Shown here: positions 52,625 to 60,739 of the stretch, piece by piece
How positions within the stretch are numbered: position 1 is the first letter of the stretch
How the letters are laid out: the number at the start of each line of letters is the position of its first letter
Assembly: GCA_024275315.1 (NCBI GenBank)
Contig: JAJRZK010000021.1
Coordinates: 35,837 to 99,836, forward strand
From: Nitrospirota bacterium
Lineage (GTDB): Bacteria; Nitrospinota_A; UBA7883
Length of the DNA: 64,000 nucleotides
Direction of reading: 5' to 3'
Position numbers and translations under genes: made by a program
Notes under the pieces: generated by a model
Told to the model about the DNA's origin: nothing
Seen by the model: only the letters and a program-made list of their open reading frames with translations
Database searches by the model: none

Positions 52625-54041
52625 ACACAACCATAAAAAACGCGAAACAATTCTTTTAATAGACGACGAGCCGGACCTGCTGGAAAGTTGTCGCCGCATT
52701 CTGGAGGACGAGGATTGCGATTGTGTGACCACCACGGACAGCCTGGCCGCGCTCGACCTGGCCAAGAGGGTCAACCCCAGCGTGGTCGTGACCGATTTCA
52801 AAATGCCCGGCAAGGATGGTATGCAAATACTGCGCGAGATAAATTCGGAGTTTCCCGACACGCCCGTTGTGATGATCTCCGCGTTCGCGACCATAGAAGG
52901 CGCGGTCGAGGCGGTGAAGCTGGGCGCCTTTGATTATCTTACAAAACCCTTTTCATCCGACCAGATGATCATCACCATAAGGCGCGCCCTGGAGCGGCGC
53001 AGGCTGAAGCTGGAAAACACCGTCCTGAAAACAAAATTAAAAGACGATTTTTTCAACCATTTCTTTGTGGGAAAACATCCCAGGTTCCTGAAGATCGTGG
53101 AGCTTATCAAGCGGGTGGCGCAGACGGAATCGAGCATACTGATCCACGGAGAGACAGGGACGGGCAAAGAGCTGGTCGCAAGGGCCATACATATCCATTC
53201 GAAAAGAGCGGACAACCCTTTTCTTGTGGTCGATTGTACAACGTTGACTAAAGAGATGCTCGAAGCCGCCCCAGCTTCCGGGACAGATCAGGCGGAGCGC
53301 ACTCACAAAAGCGTGTTCGAGGCGGCCAACGGCGGCACGCTGTTCCTGGAAAAGACCGAGGATATGGAGCTGGGGATGCAGGCGAGATTACTGCGGGTGT
53401 TGCAGGACAGGAAAACGGCCAGGAGCGGAGAGTGGGAATGGGTTCCGGTCGACGTGCGGGTGATAGCCTCTTCCACCAGCGATCTCCAGACTGCCATGTC
53501 GATGAAAAAGTTTCGGGAGAACTTGTACTATTTCCTCAATGTGGTTAATATCCATGTTCCGCCGTTGCGCGAGAGGAAAGAGGATATCGGGATACTGTGC
53601 GATCATTTCCTCAAGCAGTTGGCGGAGAGAGAGAACAAGCAACCAAAGGCGCTTCATCACGAAACACTGGGCAAGCTTATGGACTACGAATGGCCCGGCA
53701 ACGTACGCGAGCTTCGCGGTGTCATAGAGATGGCCTCTTCGTTGGCGGAAAGAGATACGCTTATGGTGAGCGATCTTCCGGACCATGTGCGCAGGTCCAA
53801 TTCCCTGGGGGGGCTTACGTTCAAGGACGCCAAGCACGCCTGGGTGGAGCGGTTTGAAAAGAACTACCTGGAGAACCTTTTGTTGACCAACAACGGAAAT
53901 ATCTCCCGGGCTTCGGAGACTGCGGGAATAGCGAGGATGTCGCTGTACAGGATGTTAAAAAGAAACGACCTGATCCAACTCGCCAACCACGAGCGGTCGT
54001 CGATGCGAGATCGAGCCGCCAAAAAGGAAACTGGAAACTGA
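52617..54041 (+). CDS. NtrC-like response regulator lacking the GAFTGA loop
   Basis: 474 residues: receiver (LLIDDEPDLL; phospho-Asp in VVVTDFKMPGKDG), AAA+ domain with intact Walker A (GETGTGKE), C-terminal Fis-type HTH (ISRASETAGIARMSLYRML). Where GAFTGA is expected the text reads ASGTDQAERTHKSVFEAANG, and the Walker B segment GGTLFLDEI has become GGTLFLEKTED. Such proteins (as with HupR or Rhodobacter NtrC) cannot open sigma-54 complexes and act with sigma-70 or as repressors. It is coupled to the kinase at 50657. Confidence 0.9.
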   Translation: MSEHNHKKRETILLIDDEPDLLESCRRILEDEDCDCVTTTDSLAALDLAKRVNPSVVVTDFKMPGKDGMQILREINSEFPDTPVVMISAFATIEGAVEAVKLGAFDYLTKPFSSDQMIITIRRALERRRLKLENTVLKTKLKDDFFNHFFVGKHPRFLKIVELIKRVAQTESSILIHGETGTGKELVARAIHIHSKRADNPFLVVDCTTLTKEMLEAAPASGTDQAERTHKSVFEAANGGTLFLEKTEDMELGMQARLLRVLQDRKTARSGEWEWVPVDVRVIASSTSDLQTAMSMKKFRENLYYFLNVVNIHVPPLRERKEDIGILCDHFLKQLAERENKQPKALHHETLGKLMDYEWPGNVRELRGVIEMASSLAERDTLMVSDLPDHVRRSNSLGGLTFKDAKHAWVERFEKNYLENLLLTNNGNISRASETAGIARMSLYRMLKRNDLIQLANHERSSMRDRAAKKETGN

Positions 54042-54099
54042 ACAAAACCGGGAGATACGCGCCTTGCGTATCTTCTTTCCACGGAATATATCGGAAGTG

Positions 54100-56883
54100 A
54101 TGACGGCCCACAGAATATACACTCTCTGTTTTTTTCTGTCCGGAGCCGCGGGGCTCGTTTACCAGATAGCCTGGATCCGGGTTTTCTCGCTGGTGTTCGG
54201 CAACACCGTCTACGCCGTCTCCATGGTTGTGGCCGGGTTTATGACGGGTTTGGCGCTGGGAAGCCACTATTGGGGCAAACGGGCGGACAAGTCCACAAAC
54301 CCTGTGGGTACCTACATAAAGCTGGAGATCGGCATCGCCATATCCGCCTTGGCGGTAAGCGGGCTGGTTAACCTGCTCGACGACACTATTATCAGCTTTA
54401 TGACACCCGAATCCATCGCGTCGGGTCATTGGCAACTGATCCGGTATGTGGCGCTTTTTGTGATTCTGCTTGTTCCCACATCGTTAATGGGCGGCACGCT
54501 ACCTGTCATGAGCAAGTTTTATGTTCAAAGCTTCGACAAGATCGGGCTCGGGATAGGCTCCCTTTACGCCGCCAACACGTATGGCGCGGTGGCGGGGTGT
54601 TTCGTCACCGGCTTTGCGTTGATACGCTTTTTGGGCGTGTGGGGGGCGATTATCACCGCAATTGTTATTAACCTTGCGGTGGCGGCGCTGGTCTGGATGG
54701 TTCCTGCGCGGAAAGTGGCGGAGAACCACGAAGAAAAAAAGGGAGTCAAGTCCGCGCCAGCCGGGAAGAAATCGACACCCAAACAGAAAAGGAAAAAGAA
54801 AAAGGGATACCAGGCGGACGAACCCGCCGCGCCTGTCGGGTACGACGCTGTGAACATCTCCTTAGGCTACGCTCTCGCCCTTGGAGCGATATCCGGTTTT
54901 TGCGCCCTGTCTTTCGAGATTCTGTGGACCCGGGCGTTCGTGGTCTCGTTCAAATCGACAGTCTACCTGTTCAGCAACCTTCTGGCCGTGTACCTGCTGA
55001 GTATGGCGTTGGGGAGCCATTACTTTTCCAGAAGGATCGACACCACCTGCGACCCGATACGGATGTTCGGGCTGGCCCAGTTGGGGATAGGTGTCTGGGG
55101 AATTCTTGGCATCCTTATTTTTTATAAAATTCCGGAGTTCGCCCTGGATATGGGTGGCATGCTGGGCAATATGAGCCTCTCTAGGGATGTCATGGTAACC
55201 ATGGCGCTGATGGCGCTGGCCTTCGCGGTTCCCGTGTTCCTGATGGGGCTTTCCTATCCGCTGGTATGCCGTGTTACGACCGGTTCGATGGGGGCGCTGG
55301 GGCGGTACTCGGGGTTGGTCTACGCGGTTGGCACATCCGGCGGGATAGCGGGCTCTCTGGTGTCGGGTTTTTTGCTGTTGCCGATGTTTGGGCTCCAGAC
55401 CAGCCTGATAGTCATATCCTGCGTCTCCCTCGCGGTTGGATACGCCGCACTGGTTTCTGCCAATTCCAGAAAAGGGGTCGGTTGGGTGTTTCCGGTGTCC
55501 GCTCTTTTCGCGCTTATGGTGATCGGGTCTGTCGGTATTTCCGGTATCAACATCGGTCTTGGGGCCGGCGTGAAGGGCAAGGTGGTGTTCAGCGAGGAAG
55601 GGATAATGGGATCTGTCCGGGTGGTGCAAAAAGGGAAGAACGGACCGATGACGTTGTTGGTGAACAACTACCAGCTCGCCACCAGCGGTGATGTGGCTGT
55701 CCGGTTCGGGCATGTGCCGCTACTGATCAAGTCTGACGCGAAAGATGTCCTGCTGATCTCGCTGGGGTCGGGTATCACGGCCGGGTCCGTGGGAAGGCAC
55801 GACGTGGAGAGGATAGATTGTGTGGAGATAGTCCCCTCCCTGCTTGACGTGCAAAGGCTTTTTGAGCGCGACAACCACAATATCGTCTCCGACAGGCGTT
55901 TTAACCTGACATTCTGGGACGGGCGACACTACACCAGGATGACCAAAAGAAAATATGATCTGGTCGTATCCGACCTGTTCCAGCCCGACAGCGCCGGGGT
56001 CGGCTCCTTGTACGCCCTGGAGCATTTTATGAATGTAAAGCAAAAGCTCAAGAAGAACGGCGCCATGGCGCAATGGCTCCCCCTCTACCAGCTCTCCGGG
56101 GACAACCTGAAAATCATCATGAGAACTTTCGCCACGGCTTTTGAGCATGTCATGGTCTGGGAGGGGGATGTGAACAGCGAACTGCCCACGCTTATGTTGC
56201 TAGGTTCGCGCGACCCGATCGTCATAGCCCCGGACAGCCTTATGAAAGGGCTGGAGGAGGAGCAGGTGGCCGAAGACATGATCGAAACCCGAGACCCGCT
56301 CTCTTTTCTCAGCTTTTTCGTAATGGACAGGGAAAAAGTGATGAAATTCACCGAAGGGTACCCGATCAATACCGATAACAGACCGGTTATAGAATATACA
56401 GCTCCGGGACATATATGGAGCAGGAGTGTCAACTCCATAGCCAACTTCAGGTCCATAATCAACAATAGAACCAAAATCAGCCTGTCGGCGCTTGGCGCGG
56501 GTGAGGACAAAGAGCTGGAAAAAGCCCTGGACCGCTATTTCCAGGGCAGAACGAGGCTTTTGCAGGGAAAGGCCGCTCACGCCGCCAGAAATTACCCCGG
56601 CGAATTGAACCGGTACAAGGAAGCCTACAAATTCACCCCCACAGACCCGTTCCTGGCGCTTGCGGTTTTCGACCTGGGATACATGTACTTCTACCGGGGC
56701 GATTTCCGCACGGCCGCCAAAATATTAAGCTGGGCCAGGAAGATCGACAAATACCTTCTTGAGTCACATTTTTATCTGGCCAAGTCATACCAGAAACTGG
56801 GCGAAAATGAAAAAGCGGTCGAAGCCTTCAAGGAACTGGCGCGGCTCCGGCCCGACTTGGCCGAAGCCTTGATTAATCGATAA
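54100..56883 (+). CDS. Fused multi-spanning membrane/spermidine-synthase-like protein with TPR tail
   Basis: 928 residues from ATG 54100 (GGAAG upstream; TTG 54064 is in frame but lies before a weaker signal). About 12-14 membrane helices (AAGLVYQIAWIRVFSLVFGN at the start) are interrupted by a Lys-rich cytoplasmic loop (about residues 220-255). Then comes a SAM-methyltransferase-fold spermidine synthase domain with LLISLGSGITAGSVG and VVSDLFQPDSAGVGSLY. TPR-like helices end the protein. This architecture is widespread in environmental bacteria; aminopropyl transfer is unproven. It follows the two-component pair. Confidence 0.85.
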   Translation: MTAHRIYTLCFFLSGAAGLVYQIAWIRVFSLVFGNTVYAVSMVVAGFMTGLALGSHYWGKRADKSTNPVGTYIKLEIGIAISALAVSGLVNLLDDTIISFMTPESIASGHWQLIRYVALFVILLVPTSLMGGTLPVMSKFYVQSFDKIGLGIGSLYAANTYGAVAGCFVTGFALIRFLGVWGAIITAIVINLAVAALVWMVPARKVAENHEEKKGVKSAPAGKKSTPKQKRKKKKGYQADEPAAPVGYDAVNISLGYALALGAISGFCALSFEILWTRAFVVSFKSTVYLFSNLLAVYLLSMALGSHYFSRRIDTTCDPIRMFGLAQLGIGVWGILGILIFYKIPEFALDMGGMLGNMSLSRDVMVTMALMALAFAVPVFLMGLSYPLVCRVTTGSMGALGRYSGLVYAVGTSGGIAGSLVSGFLLLPMFGLQTSLIVISCVSLAVGYAALVSANSRKGVGWVFPVSALFALMVIGSVGISGINIGLGAGVKGKVVFSEEGIMGSVRVVQKGKNGPMTLLVNNYQLATSGDVAVRFGHVPLLIKSDAKDVLLISLGSGITAGSVGRHDVERIDCVEIVPSLLDVQRLFERDNHNIVSDRRFNLTFWDGRHYTRMTKRKYDLVVSDLFQPDSAGVGSLYALEHFMNVKQKLKKNGAMAQWLPLYQLSGDNLKIIMRTFATAFEHVMVWEGDVNSELPTLMLLGSRDPIVIAPDSLMKGLEEEQVAEDMIETRDPLSFLSFFVMDREKVMKFTEGYPINTDNRPVIEYTAPGHIWSRSVNSIANFRSIINNRTKISLSALGAGEDKELEKALDRYFQGRTRLLQGKAAHAARNYPGELNRYKEAYKFTPTDPFLALAVFDLGYMYFYRGDFRTAAKILSWARKIDKYLLESHFYLAKSYQKLGENEKAVEAFKELARLRPDLAEALINR

Positions 56884-56905
56884 TCGTTATGCGTTTTGTT
56901 CATTT

Positions 56906-56920
56906 ATAACGAAACGTTAT
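56906..56920. promoter_or_regulatory. Putative regulator binding site (copy 4, exact core)
   Basis: ATAACG-AAA-CGTTAT, 6-bp perfect arms. The 13-base core is identical to that at 27407 upstream of the sigma-54 regulator. It lies 227 bases upstream of the -24/-12 element at 57133. Confidence 0.6.
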
Positions 56921-57132
56921 TTATTAAATGTTGATTCGGCTTGATTCATGTAAACTTGGCGTTACAGTGTCATTGTTTATAACATATTGTTTGATAGGTA
57001 GTTGCGCCATCAGCAAACTCATGTAACATGATTGATACATTTTCTCTGTTTCGCGATTAATATGGCGAATAAAATGCCAAGTTAAGGGGTTGATTTTGGA
57101 TGAATTATCTTTTAAGGTATGGGAGCTGGTTG

Positions 57133-57149
57133 TTGGTATATCGCTTGCA
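57133..57149 (+). promoter_or_regulatory. Sigma-54 (-24/-12) promoter of the NosZ-like operon
   Basis: TTGGTATATCGCTTGCA has a full TTGG and TTGCA with GG (57135-57136) and GC (57147-57148) ten bases apart. The bases between the boxes deviate from CACG. Start predicted near 57160, about 60 bases before the first gene. Confidence 0.65.
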
Positions 57150-57221
57150 CCTGTCAGGTCAGGATGTTAGTGTCAACAATCGATTGTTAATTTATAACTC
57201 TATTTGAAGGGGGGTGACAGA

Positions 57222-57644
57222 ATGAGAGAGATGCGTATCTTTTTGGCTGTCGTATTGGGCGCCGCCTTGGTATTCACCACCATGTTTGCGCAATCTGTGT
57301 CGGCTGACGTTCTTGGCAACGGTTCGGCTATCACCGATTGTCTGCAGATTGGCAAGATCACCAGCATCGGCGACAAACAGCTGACCATTGCAACGCAATT
57401 CGAGAAGAAGTCCAAGAACTATACTCTCCATCTTCTGCCAGAATGCTATGTGATGACCGCTAGAAGGGGCGAATTCAAGAAGTTCAAGGAACTCAAGAAG
57501 GGTGACCTTATAGCGGCGTACGGCTGGTACAAGGATGGAAAGTGGAACGCTCGCAGGATCGACATTCTAGACAAGAATGACTATCTGATAAAGCGTTTGG
57601 CTGCAGACGCCAAAGCTGGCGTTTACTACAAGCATGAACGTTAA
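57222..57644 (+). CDS. Small exported protein heading the NosZ-like operon (DUF5666-like)
   Basis: 140 residues from ATG 57222 with GAAGGGGGGTGA upstream. Signal peptide ending SVSA (about residue 29). The mature part is a small beta-rich, OB-like domain: IGKITSIGDKQLTIATQFEK, then ELKKGDLIAAYGWYKDGKWN. Two Cys (TDCLQI and PECYVM) could form a disulfide or bind metal. First gene of the operon and 18 bases before the nosZ-like start, so a role in copper delivery or reductase assembly is possible, but not shown by sequence. Confidence 0.75.
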   Translation: MREMRIFLAVVLGAALVFTTMFAQSVSADVLGNGSAITDCLQIGKITSIGDKQLTIATQFEKKSKNYTLHLLPECYVMTARRGEFKKFKELKKGDLIAAYGWYKDGKWNARRIDILDKNDYLIKRLAADAKAGVYYKHER

Positions 57645-57662
57645 AACAGGGGGTGGGATATT

Positions 57663-59465
57663 TTGAAAAGGACCGTATTTTTCAGTCTGGTCATCGTGGC
57701 GGCGATGCTTATCGGCGTCGTTCCTGCGCAGGCCAAAAAGACCATACTCACGCCTTTTGACAAGCGTGACTGGCATGTAATCGCCCCTCAGGATAGTGAC
57801 GCTCCTCTGCGTGACTACGCCATCCTGTACGACGCAGGCGGCGTTGACGGGGCTGTTGGTGTTATCGGTATACCGTCGATGAGGACATATCGGCACATCC
57901 GGTGCGGCACCGACATGCACAACTTCCCTTTCTCCGGTTCCAACGCTGGTAACAACAACGGAACCCCGGACGGGAAATATTTCTATGTTTCTGACAAAGG
58001 CGCAGACACCATCATTGAGGTGAATATACAGACCGGCTGGCCGGAGAGAATTTTCGCTCTTCCCAAGCCTTTCGGTATTCACCACAGTGCGGCGCTTTCC
58101 CCTAACGGAAAGTACCTGTGGGCCACTGGTGAGCTGACGGGCCATATGCTCAAGCTGAGGCTGTCCGACGGCGCCACCACCGTGCTGGACATTCCGCCCG
58201 CTCCTTCCGCTCCGGACTATCCGGACACAGGCAGGGCCGGTAAATACGTTTTTTCGGGCAACTACTATCATTCGGCCGTCATGGTTTTCAGCCAGGATCC
58301 TTTCAAGTTGATCAAGGAAATCCCGGTTGGTAAAAACCCGCACGGAACGAACGTTAGCCCCACTAACCGTATTGTTGCGGTATGCGACAAGCTTTCGGCG
58401 ACTCAGTCGATCATCGACGTTGAGAAACTGAAAGTACACAAGGTTATTCCGGTTGGCGCAGGTCCCCTGCACAACCAGTTTGACACCCTCGGGAAATACA
58501 ACTATATTTCCTGTTTTGTTTCAGATTCCACATCAAAGATTGACATGCAGCGTTTTCAGCTGGTGGACGAGTTCCCGATTCACTACCGCGTGGGTCACAA
58601 CTCGATCGCCCCGGACAACGCGTACTACTGCTCGCAGAACAAGTTCTCCACGGGCCTGTTCACACCGACCGGTATCGTGTTCGCGGTCAACTTTGAGTTG
58701 CAGGATATTGATGAGACTTCCGCCACGTACGGCAAGTCCGTCAAGCTTATCCCTGTGGACGGCGAGCCCCATGAAGGCCGCCAGATTTTCGCAACCTACA
58801 TCCAGCGCTGGAACACCGGTAAGGGCCAGGAAATGTTCTCCAAGGGCTATGACCTTGGCGACGTTCACATCTCTTTCGGCGAAAAAGGCCGGCCTGGACT
58901 GCCCGCCAACATTCACCCGCAGTTGGAGCCGATTCACGTCGGTAACTCCAGCCGTGGCTGGATTCCGAGGGATGACGGCAAGCCTGGCATCACCAAGGAG
59001 GGCGATGTTTATGTAGTCCGTGTCAAGGGCTTCTCCTATGGCTATGTGCCTAGGTTTATCCATGTGCCCCAGGGCGCGAAGGTGCGGATGATTTACACCA
59101 ACATCGACAAGGCGGCCGGTCTGACGAAGAACCCGGACGTTACGATGGGTCTTGCTGTGGGCGGTTATTATGGTCCTAGGACCTTCCTGATCGGTGTTCG
59201 CGGTTTTTCCGCTTACGCCGAGTTCGTCGCGGACAAGGCTGGTGAGTTCGAGTTTTTCTGTCAGCACTTCTGTGGTCCTATCCATCTGGAGATGCGTGGT
59301 ACATTCTTCGTCGATCCTCCAGGGAAGCAGGCTTCGCTTTCTGTGGGTGACTATGACGAAATATCCAAGCAGGAGCAGATGCTTGACGTGCGCGAGCACG
59401 AATTCATCGTTGGAACCAACAAGCTGAGGAACACTCTTAACGAGGGCCACGAGCCGACCATATAG
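57663..59465 (+). CDS. Nitrous-oxide-reductase-like (NosZ family) multicopper protein with altered copper ligands
   Basis: 600 residues, TTG start, Sec-type signal (to about residue 24; no twin-Arg motif, as in clade II NosZ). A 7-bladed propeller keeps six of seven CuZ His positions by alignment: His86 (DMHN), His140 (GIHH), His227 (NPHG), His270 (GPLH), His312 (VGH), His370 (GEPH). The seventh, the second His of the DxHH motif, is Asn87. A C-terminal cupredoxin has the CuA motif CQHFCGPIHLEM (Cys533, Cys537, His541, Met544). The other CuA His (DxTH in NosZ) is Met495 (DVTMG). So it is a NosZ relative, but possibly with a changed site. Cytochrome b/c genes follow. N2O reduction is the default guess; another copper reductase or oxidase role cannot be excluded. 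Confidence 0.82.
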   Translation: MKRTVFFSLVIVAAMLIGVVPAQAKKTILTPFDKRDWHVIAPQDSDAPLRDYAILYDAGGVDGAVGVIGIPSMRTYRHIRCGTDMHNFPFSGSNAGNNNGTPDGKYFYVSDKGADTIIEVNIQTGWPERIFALPKPFGIHHSAALSPNGKYLWATGELTGHMLKLRLSDGATTVLDIPPAPSAPDYPDTGRAGKYVFSGNYYHSAVMVFSQDPFKLIKEIPVGKNPHGTNVSPTNRIVAVCDKLSATQSIIDVEKLKVHKVIPVGAGPLHNQFDTLGKYNYISCFVSDSTSKIDMQRFQLVDEFPIHYRVGHNSIAPDNAYYCSQNKFSTGLFTPTGIVFAVNFELQDIDETSATYGKSVKLIPVDGEPHEGRQIFATYIQRWNTGKGQEMFSKGYDLGDVHISFGEKGRPGLPANIHPQLEPIHVGNSSRGWIPRDDGKPGITKEGDVYVVRVKGFSYGYVPRFIHVPQGAKVRMIYTNIDKAAGLTKNPDVTMGLAVGGYYGPRTFLIGVRGFSAYAEFVADKAGEFEFFCQHFCGPIHLEMRGTFFVDPPGKQASLSVGDYDEISKQEQMLDVREHEFIVGTNKLRNTLNEGHEPTI

Positions 59466-59501
59466 GCCGGTTACTGGTTTTCCAAGGCTAGCGCTTTCAA
59501 G

Positions 59502-59541
59502 GGAGACCGGGCTTTATACAAGTCCGGTCTCCTTCTATTTC
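59502..59541 (+). terminator. Hairpin terminator/attenuator between the NosZ-like gene and the cytochrome b genes
   Basis: Perfect 9-bp arms GGAGACCGG (59502-59510) and CCGGTCTCC (59524-59532) are followed by TTCTATTT. The next gene starts 21 bases after the stem, so partial termination would lower downstream expression relative to the reductase. Confidence 0.75.
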
Positions 59542-59552
59542 CATATATTGCT

Positions 59553-60065
59553 GTGAAAAATTTAATAAAGTTTTACATAACTATACTGTTGCCTCTGATA
59601 GTGGTCGGCGGTTGCTCCAAAACAGAGGAGCGCAAGATGCCGGAGATGACGCCGGAGCAGGTGGTGTTGCGGTTTTACTCCCTGGTGAAAGACGGTGGGA
59701 AGCTGTCGGTGAAAGAGGCTTTTACCATGGTCAGCGAGAAATACAGCCAGATCGATCCGAACACGTTCAGAAAATGGACGCAGGATTTTGATCCCAAGTC
59801 AGAGGTGAAAATTGTCGATACCATCATCGCGGACAAGCCGAACGAGAACGGGGACATTGTCGCCACGGTGAAGCTTGATGTGTTGACCGTTTCGTCGTTT
59901 GGCGGCAAGTTTGCCAGCTCTAGCAAGATGAATCTTATCCTTAACGAAGAAGAGAACAAGTGGGAGCTGGATTTCATAGCTCAAACAATAGATGAAAAAG
60001 ATTTCCGCTCCGCCCCGAAAGACGCTCGGGTGGAGGTGGAGCCATTGGAGCCGGCAAAGAAATGA
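59553..60065 (+). CDS. Lipoprotein of unknown function (DUF4878/NTF2-like)
   Basis: 170 residues, GTG start. Lipobox VVGGC (Cys about 21). The remainder has MTPEQVVLRFYSLVKDGGKL then alternating strands ending KWELDFIAQTIDE, as in NTF2-like DUF4878 lipoproteins. It overlaps the cytochrome b gene by 4 bases (ATGA), so the two are coupled. A lipoprotein of similar design adjoins the cytochrome b gene at 37409, hinting at a shared role in cytochrome b complex assembly. Confidence 0.72.
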   Translation: MKNLIKFYITILLPLIVVGGCSKTEERKMPEMTPEQVVLRFYSLVKDGGKLSVKEAFTMVSEKYSQIDPNTFRKWTQDFDPKSEVKIVDTIIADKPNENGDIVATVKLDVLTVSSFGGKFASSSKMNLILNEEENKWELDFIAQTIDEKDFRSAPKDARVEVEPLEPAKK

Positions 60066-60703
60066 GGATTATCAACCGTTTGATCGACTGGTTTGACGTC
60101 AGGCTTGGTGTGAGGGAGTTTTACAGCAAGCACATCGCCTATCCACTGCCTGAAGGGATCAATTTCTGGCATTTATTCGGAGGGTTGACGATAGGGTGCA
60201 TATTAATCCAGTTTGTAACCGGGTTTTACATGCTTTGCTATTATATTCCAAAGCCGGAGCTTGCGCACCAGAGCATAAGTGATATGTGCAACACTACCGC
60301 GTTCGGGGCTCTGTTTCGCAATGCGCATCGATGGAGCGCGACGTTCGGCATGGCATTTTTATTGATACATTCGTTTCACATTATGGCCCGCCGGGCGTTC
60401 AGGCCGCCACGGGAGTTAAACTGGTGGAGCGGGATGACGCTGGGCATGTTGTTCATACTTCTGCTGATAAGCGGCATAGTCATGCCCTGGGACTGGAGAA
60501 GCTATTGGGAGCTTGTAATCTGGGCGGATTGGGTGGACACCATACCCCTGGTAGGGGATACGCTCAAACAGCCCCTGCTCTCATACTTCACGCTTGGATG
60601 GAATTTCGCCATGCATGTGTTTTTGCTGCCTTTGCTGATCGCGGGGCTGGTGCTTTTTCACATTGTGCTTTTCCGTCGTCTCGGTTTGTCCGACAGGGTA
60701 TAG
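60062..60703 (+). CDS. Cytochrome b, N-terminal (b6-like) subunit
   Basis: 213 residues, four core membrane helices. Two His pairs for haems b: AHRWSATFGMAFLLIH (13 residues between) and MHVFLLPLLIAGLVLFH (14 between, the b6 type). The segment GIVMPWDWRSYW matches the family's quinone-site cd loop. ATG overlaps the lipoprotein stop. With the next gene it makes a split b6/subunit IV pair, as opposed to the fused version at 37409. Likely quinol oxidation feeding the NosZ-like reductase; no Rieske gene is seen. Confidence 0.93.
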   Translation: MRIINRLIDWFDVRLGVREFYSKHIAYPLPEGINFWHLFGGLTIGCILIQFVTGFYMLCYYIPKPELAHQSISDMCNTTAFGALFRNAHRWSATFGMAFLLIHSFHIMARRAFRPPRELNWWSGMTLGMLFILLLISGIVMPWDWRSYWELVIWADWVDTIPLVGDTLKQPLLSYFTLGWNFAMHVFLLPLLIAGLVLFHIVLFRRLGLSDRV

Positions 60704-60739
60704 TCGTGTTAAATCTTTTTTGAAAAGGAGCCTTGGCAG

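Larger units (their letters stand above)
56884..57221. other. Control region of the NosZ-like operon
   Basis: 338 bases without a gene, AT-rich. It carries the exact dyad core at 56907-56919, a weaker TAAC-N5-GTTT at 56980-56992, a -24/-12 promoter at 57133 and a strong ribosome-binding site (GAAGGGGGGTGA) before 57222. Confidence 0.75.
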
